Positions 61,060 through 64,000 of a stretch of 64,000 bases of DNA are shown one piece after another (within the stretch, counting starts at the first letter, position 1; every line of letters starts with the position of its first letter). The stretch covers positions 10,799,426 to 10,863,425 of the forward strand of contig NC_090130.1 in NCBI RefSeq assembly GCF_040581485.1, in the 5' to 3' direction. The notes below the pieces were generated by a model. That model was not told where the DNA came from. It ran no database searches and saw only the letters and a program-made list of their open reading frames with translations. This DNA comes from Linepithema humile (taxonomy: Eukaryota; Arthropoda; Insecta; Hymenoptera; Formicidae). A program made the translations under genes and the position numbers.

Positions 61060-61743
61060 ATGGGCAGTACAGACAAGGCCGTGATCACGGGGTTCATATG
61101 CAGGCTTTGCAGCAAGATGAACCGCTTCGTAATTCATATCTACGGCGAGGAGGGCGAAAGGATGAAGCTCGCCGAGAAGATTAACACCTACCTGCCGATC
61201 ACGGTAATCTCTTCGTGTAAAATTCTACTTTATTCGTCGAGCACCTTGCTCATTCCATCGATTCCAATCTTTTCGCATTTTAGCACAAAAGTGGTAGAGA
61301 TGTGTGAAAGAGAATGCAATTTTTTATACATTTTTATGAAATATAAGTTCCCTTGTCCCTTCAACGCTTACTTTATTTCATTTTTTAATGTGTGTCACAT
61401 ATTTGGTGCACCAACTGTCACATTTTATAAGATGCATCTTAACATCATCCTCTCCATGTTTACAAATTATTTCTACAGTCATATATTGTTTATATATCTT
61501 GATTTCTGTGAGAAGGCATCGTAATGCAGTCTCGTGCTCATTTTGTAGGTAAATATGAATGATCCGCTGCCAAAGACTGCATGCTTACACTGCATCGAAC
61601 GATTAGAGGCGCATCACGAGCTAATGGAACAGATCATGTTCACCAGACGGAGATTGAACACCGACAATAAAGCGGCCGCAGTAGCGTCTTCCTCTGCAAC
61701 AACTATCGACACATCCCCGACATCCGGTCCACCTCCATGTTGA
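61060..61743 (+). CDS. Short ZAD-domain protein without zinc fingers
   Basis: Two exons, 61060-61203 and 61549-61743, joined in phase 0 (339 bp, 112 residues). Exon 1 gives MGSTDKAVITGFICRLCSKM with the CRLC pair of a ZAD (zinc-finger-associated domain), then IHIYGEEGERMKLAEKINTY. Exon 2 continues DPLPKTACLHCIERLEAHHE with the second Cys pair (CLHC). ZADs bind one zinc through four Cys and dimerise; in most insect proteins they sit in front of C2H2 fingers. Here the protein ends after a Ser/Thr/Pro-rich tail with no fingers, so it may act as a dimerisation partner rather than a DNA-binding factor (inference). A further downstream exon would need a different splice before the stop; none was seen. 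Divergent to USP34. Confidence 0.85.
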
Positions 61744-62255
61744 CATGTGCAATGAGAAATAGTAAACCTCTATGCTCAATGCACCATTCGCCAAGATTGG
61801 ATAATTCCTGTATAATTTCTCATTTTATTTAAGCTAATAGTCAACGAGTGAAATATGTTAAGAGAAGGATAGCGGATAAAGTAAAGTAATGTCAAGCTAC
61901 ACATTTTTTCCATGTAATATAACATCATCACGTAACATTCACATATATTCGTTTCAACAACAAATATTCTTTCACAACGTTAGAACTTTGAAAATTATTC
62001 AGTGCCAATGTCCGTTCCTGTTGCGAGGGAACAAGTTGTGAAACATGTTGAAAAATCTTTGGTCGAACAAAAGTATCTTTTTTTACACAATGTCATATGT
62101 AGGTAGCGTTTTGTCAATTTGAATATGAAATCATGTAAAGTCACAAATTGAGATAAAACTCAATTGATGTATGGTTATTAATGGGCGAGCTAATTTGTAA
62201 GAAAGTGATGTTTTAAATGCAAAATGTTATGGGCGAGCGCAATAATGTTAAAATA

Positions 62256-62259
<4 letters not shown>

Positions 62260-62303
<44 letters not shown>
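62260..62303. repeat. (TA)n microsatellite
   Basis: A dinucleotide run of over 20 units. Confidence 0.9.
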
Positions 62304-62311
<8 letters not shown>

Positions 62312-63139
62312 ATGTATATATTGAAGTAATCAAATATATGTATATTAGAGATGTATATCGGGTATCTGTTAGCATTCAAAGTATCTTCTTGTAATCTCAA
62401 TAACCAATTTTGTACGGATCTTCCTGCTCAATTTCTTATGAGCATCAGATAATAATAATCAAAATGTATCAAGTAAGATATAATAATCTGCTGTTATTTT
62501 AGAATTATTAAAAAAGTTCTCAACATGTAAGATACACAATAATGTAATAGCATCTTTGTGTTATTACAAACTAAATGCAAAATTTAATTTGTAAACTAAG
62601 AAATAACAAAAATGAATGTTGATCAATTACACGCGTTTCGATATATTAAATATAATTTTTATTATTCCAAGTTATTAATAATTATATCAAATTTTCAGTG
62701 ATATTGAAGACCCCATGAGTAAAGAAAGCGATGAAAATTCAACTAAAATGATGAAATCAAGTTCTCATGATTAAATTATAACAATGTGTAATAATAGATT
62801 GTAAAAAAATTGAAAAAATTAAGTCCAACTAAATTTATTTACTAAATTAAAATTTTATATCTCATTATATGTTATATTATATCTGTTATTGATAATTTTG
62901 TCACATGTTTCTTTGCTCATATTAATATTTGATCACATAATTTTTTTTGTTATCTCGGATACTCGTTACATCTCTTAGTCATATATTATATGTATTATTT
63001 TATGAATTTTACATATTTTTTCTTTAGAAAAATGTTTTATATAATATTCTTTAATTCTAATTATATACACTGTTGTATCTTAAATGCATCAATCTACTGA
63101 TGTACAAAGATAAATCAATATATATAATATCTAGAAACG

Positions 63140-63140
<1 letters not shown>

Positions 63141-63175
<35 letters not shown>

Positions 63176-63209
63176 CGCGTGCGTGTGCGTGTGCGTGCGT
63201 GCGTGCGTT
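63141..63209. repeat. (TG)n / (GCGTG)n microsatellite
   Basis: A TG run followed by alternating GTGC/GCGT units. Confidence 0.9.
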
Positions 63210-63780
63210 TATGTATGTGTATATCGCGTATTGTATAATTTAGCCATAGAAAATTAGAGCGTAAAATTAAAATACGAGAACTAACTTATAATGCGTACAA
63301 AGAAATGAGTCATGTATTTTTTTAGTCATTGATTTTCATTACGAAATTTTTTTGTTATCCATTATGTTGATACACAGAACAGGTGATAGATGAGATATTG
63401 TATGTTAATATCGTGCGTGTCATTAATGCGTGCATTATGTTAATTAATCCCAAATAATTTATGATTGAGGAAACAGATAGCTCTTATTATTCTAATATAA
63501 ATAATTGCAAAGTACAATAACATGGATATTTGTATAATTATATTATTCTATATTAACATGAGAGTAGGTTGCGTACGTTTTACACATACTCTTAATCTCT
63601 TAATCTGTTCATATTTGTTTGTAAGCCACGATAACAAATAATATATATCAGATTTTAAGTATAACTTGTGAATGATTTCTTTTCTTCTACCTTTCAATAC
63701 ATGTCGACACATCCAAGACTTACGTAAGTTTTATATATATATATATATATATATATGTATAAATAAAAATGTAGGAGCAA

Positions 63781-64000
63781 CCCTGATGGAAATATTTTGC
63801 TGAAAGTACTATGAAATCAATGAAAAGTAAAATGAAAGTTTTTGAAAAATTACTGAATATATTTCAAAATAAATCATAATTTTCCGTATGAAAATTTAAT
63901 GCAATACTATGAAATATAAGGAAAATTAAAATATACTGCTGAAAAGTAATAAAAGAATTTTGAAATAATTAGTATTATGAAATTTACTGAATTAAACTGA
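63781..64000. mobile_element. CCCTGATGG miniature element, copy 2, cut by the window edge
   Basis: Starts CCCTGATGGAAATATTTTGC and follows the copy at 16224-16566 almost base for base to the window end. The differences are a few substitutions and one short insertion (ACTGAAT near 63852). The right terminus lies outside the window. Confidence 0.75.

Larger units (their letters stand above)
61744..63780 (+). other. 3' flank of the ZAD gene with microsatellites
   Basis: AT-rich DNA with no further gene recognised. It contains (TA)n at 62260-62303, (TG)n with GCGTG variants at 63141-63209 and (TA)n near 63733-63756. Part is probably the ZAD gene's 3' UTR. Confidence 0.45.

Noticed and set aside
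1..64000. tRNA, rRNA, CRISPR arrays or bacterial operons
   Set aside because: I looked for cloverleaf boxes, spaced direct repeats and ribosome-binding-site-led gene clusters and saw none; the genes are spliced eukaryotic genes.

Overview
This looks like a window of an insect nuclear genome, most likely a hymenopteran and possibly an ant. The evidence is AT-rich intergenic DNA, genes cut by short GT-AG introns, and four recognisable animal genes (beta-mannosidase, TMEM245, USP34/puffyeye and a ZAD protein). The ZAD domain points to arthropods; the finer placement is inference. No bacterial features, CRISPR arrays, rRNA or tRNA were recognised.

The window has two halves. Positions 1 to about 27,300 are a transposon landscape. 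It opens with the 3' end of a tyrosine-recombinase-like gene (1-2369) that has a palindromic-ended element in its intron. Then come hAT, Tc1/mariner and PIF/Harbinger elements or their miniature derivatives. One stack is fully resolvable: a hAT-type palindrome (6974-11764) holds a deleted mariner (7194-8116) and a Harbinger element (8212-11640), each with its own target-site duplication (TSD). The Harbinger element has a broken transposase and an open three-exon MADF partner gene. Next are two copies of one large transposon family in opposite orientation. The first is a deletion derivative with roughly 350-bp terminal inverted repeats (12127-15958). The second is a longer copy (about 17,570-25,200) with a decayed EnSpm-like transposase and a nine-exon DUF4806 gene. 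Many near-perfect palindromes are scattered between and inside these.

From 27.5 kb on the DNA is gene-dense and nearly free of mobile elements. A plus-strand gene (27526-31667) encodes a 717-residue charged protein with two RAP80-like zinc fingers. Beta-mannosidase (33919-38257, plus, 11 exons, about 920 aa) converges with TMEM245 (42972-39180, minus, 8 exons, 874 aa). USP34/puf (59059-46283, minus, 11 exons, 3446 aa, one exon of 6.8 kb) follows, with about 3.2 kb of repeat-poor DNA downstream that probably holds its 3' UTR. A small ZAD-only gene (61060-61743, plus) is divergent to USP34. The last 2 kb are AT-rich flank with microsatellites and the start of a miniature element also seen at 16.2 kb.

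Exon coordinates were derived by hand from splice signals and phase. All the spliced models of the gene-rich half keep an open frame from start to stop. Superfamily labels for mobile elements rest on TSD length, terminal sequence and protein motifs seen here, not on a database search.
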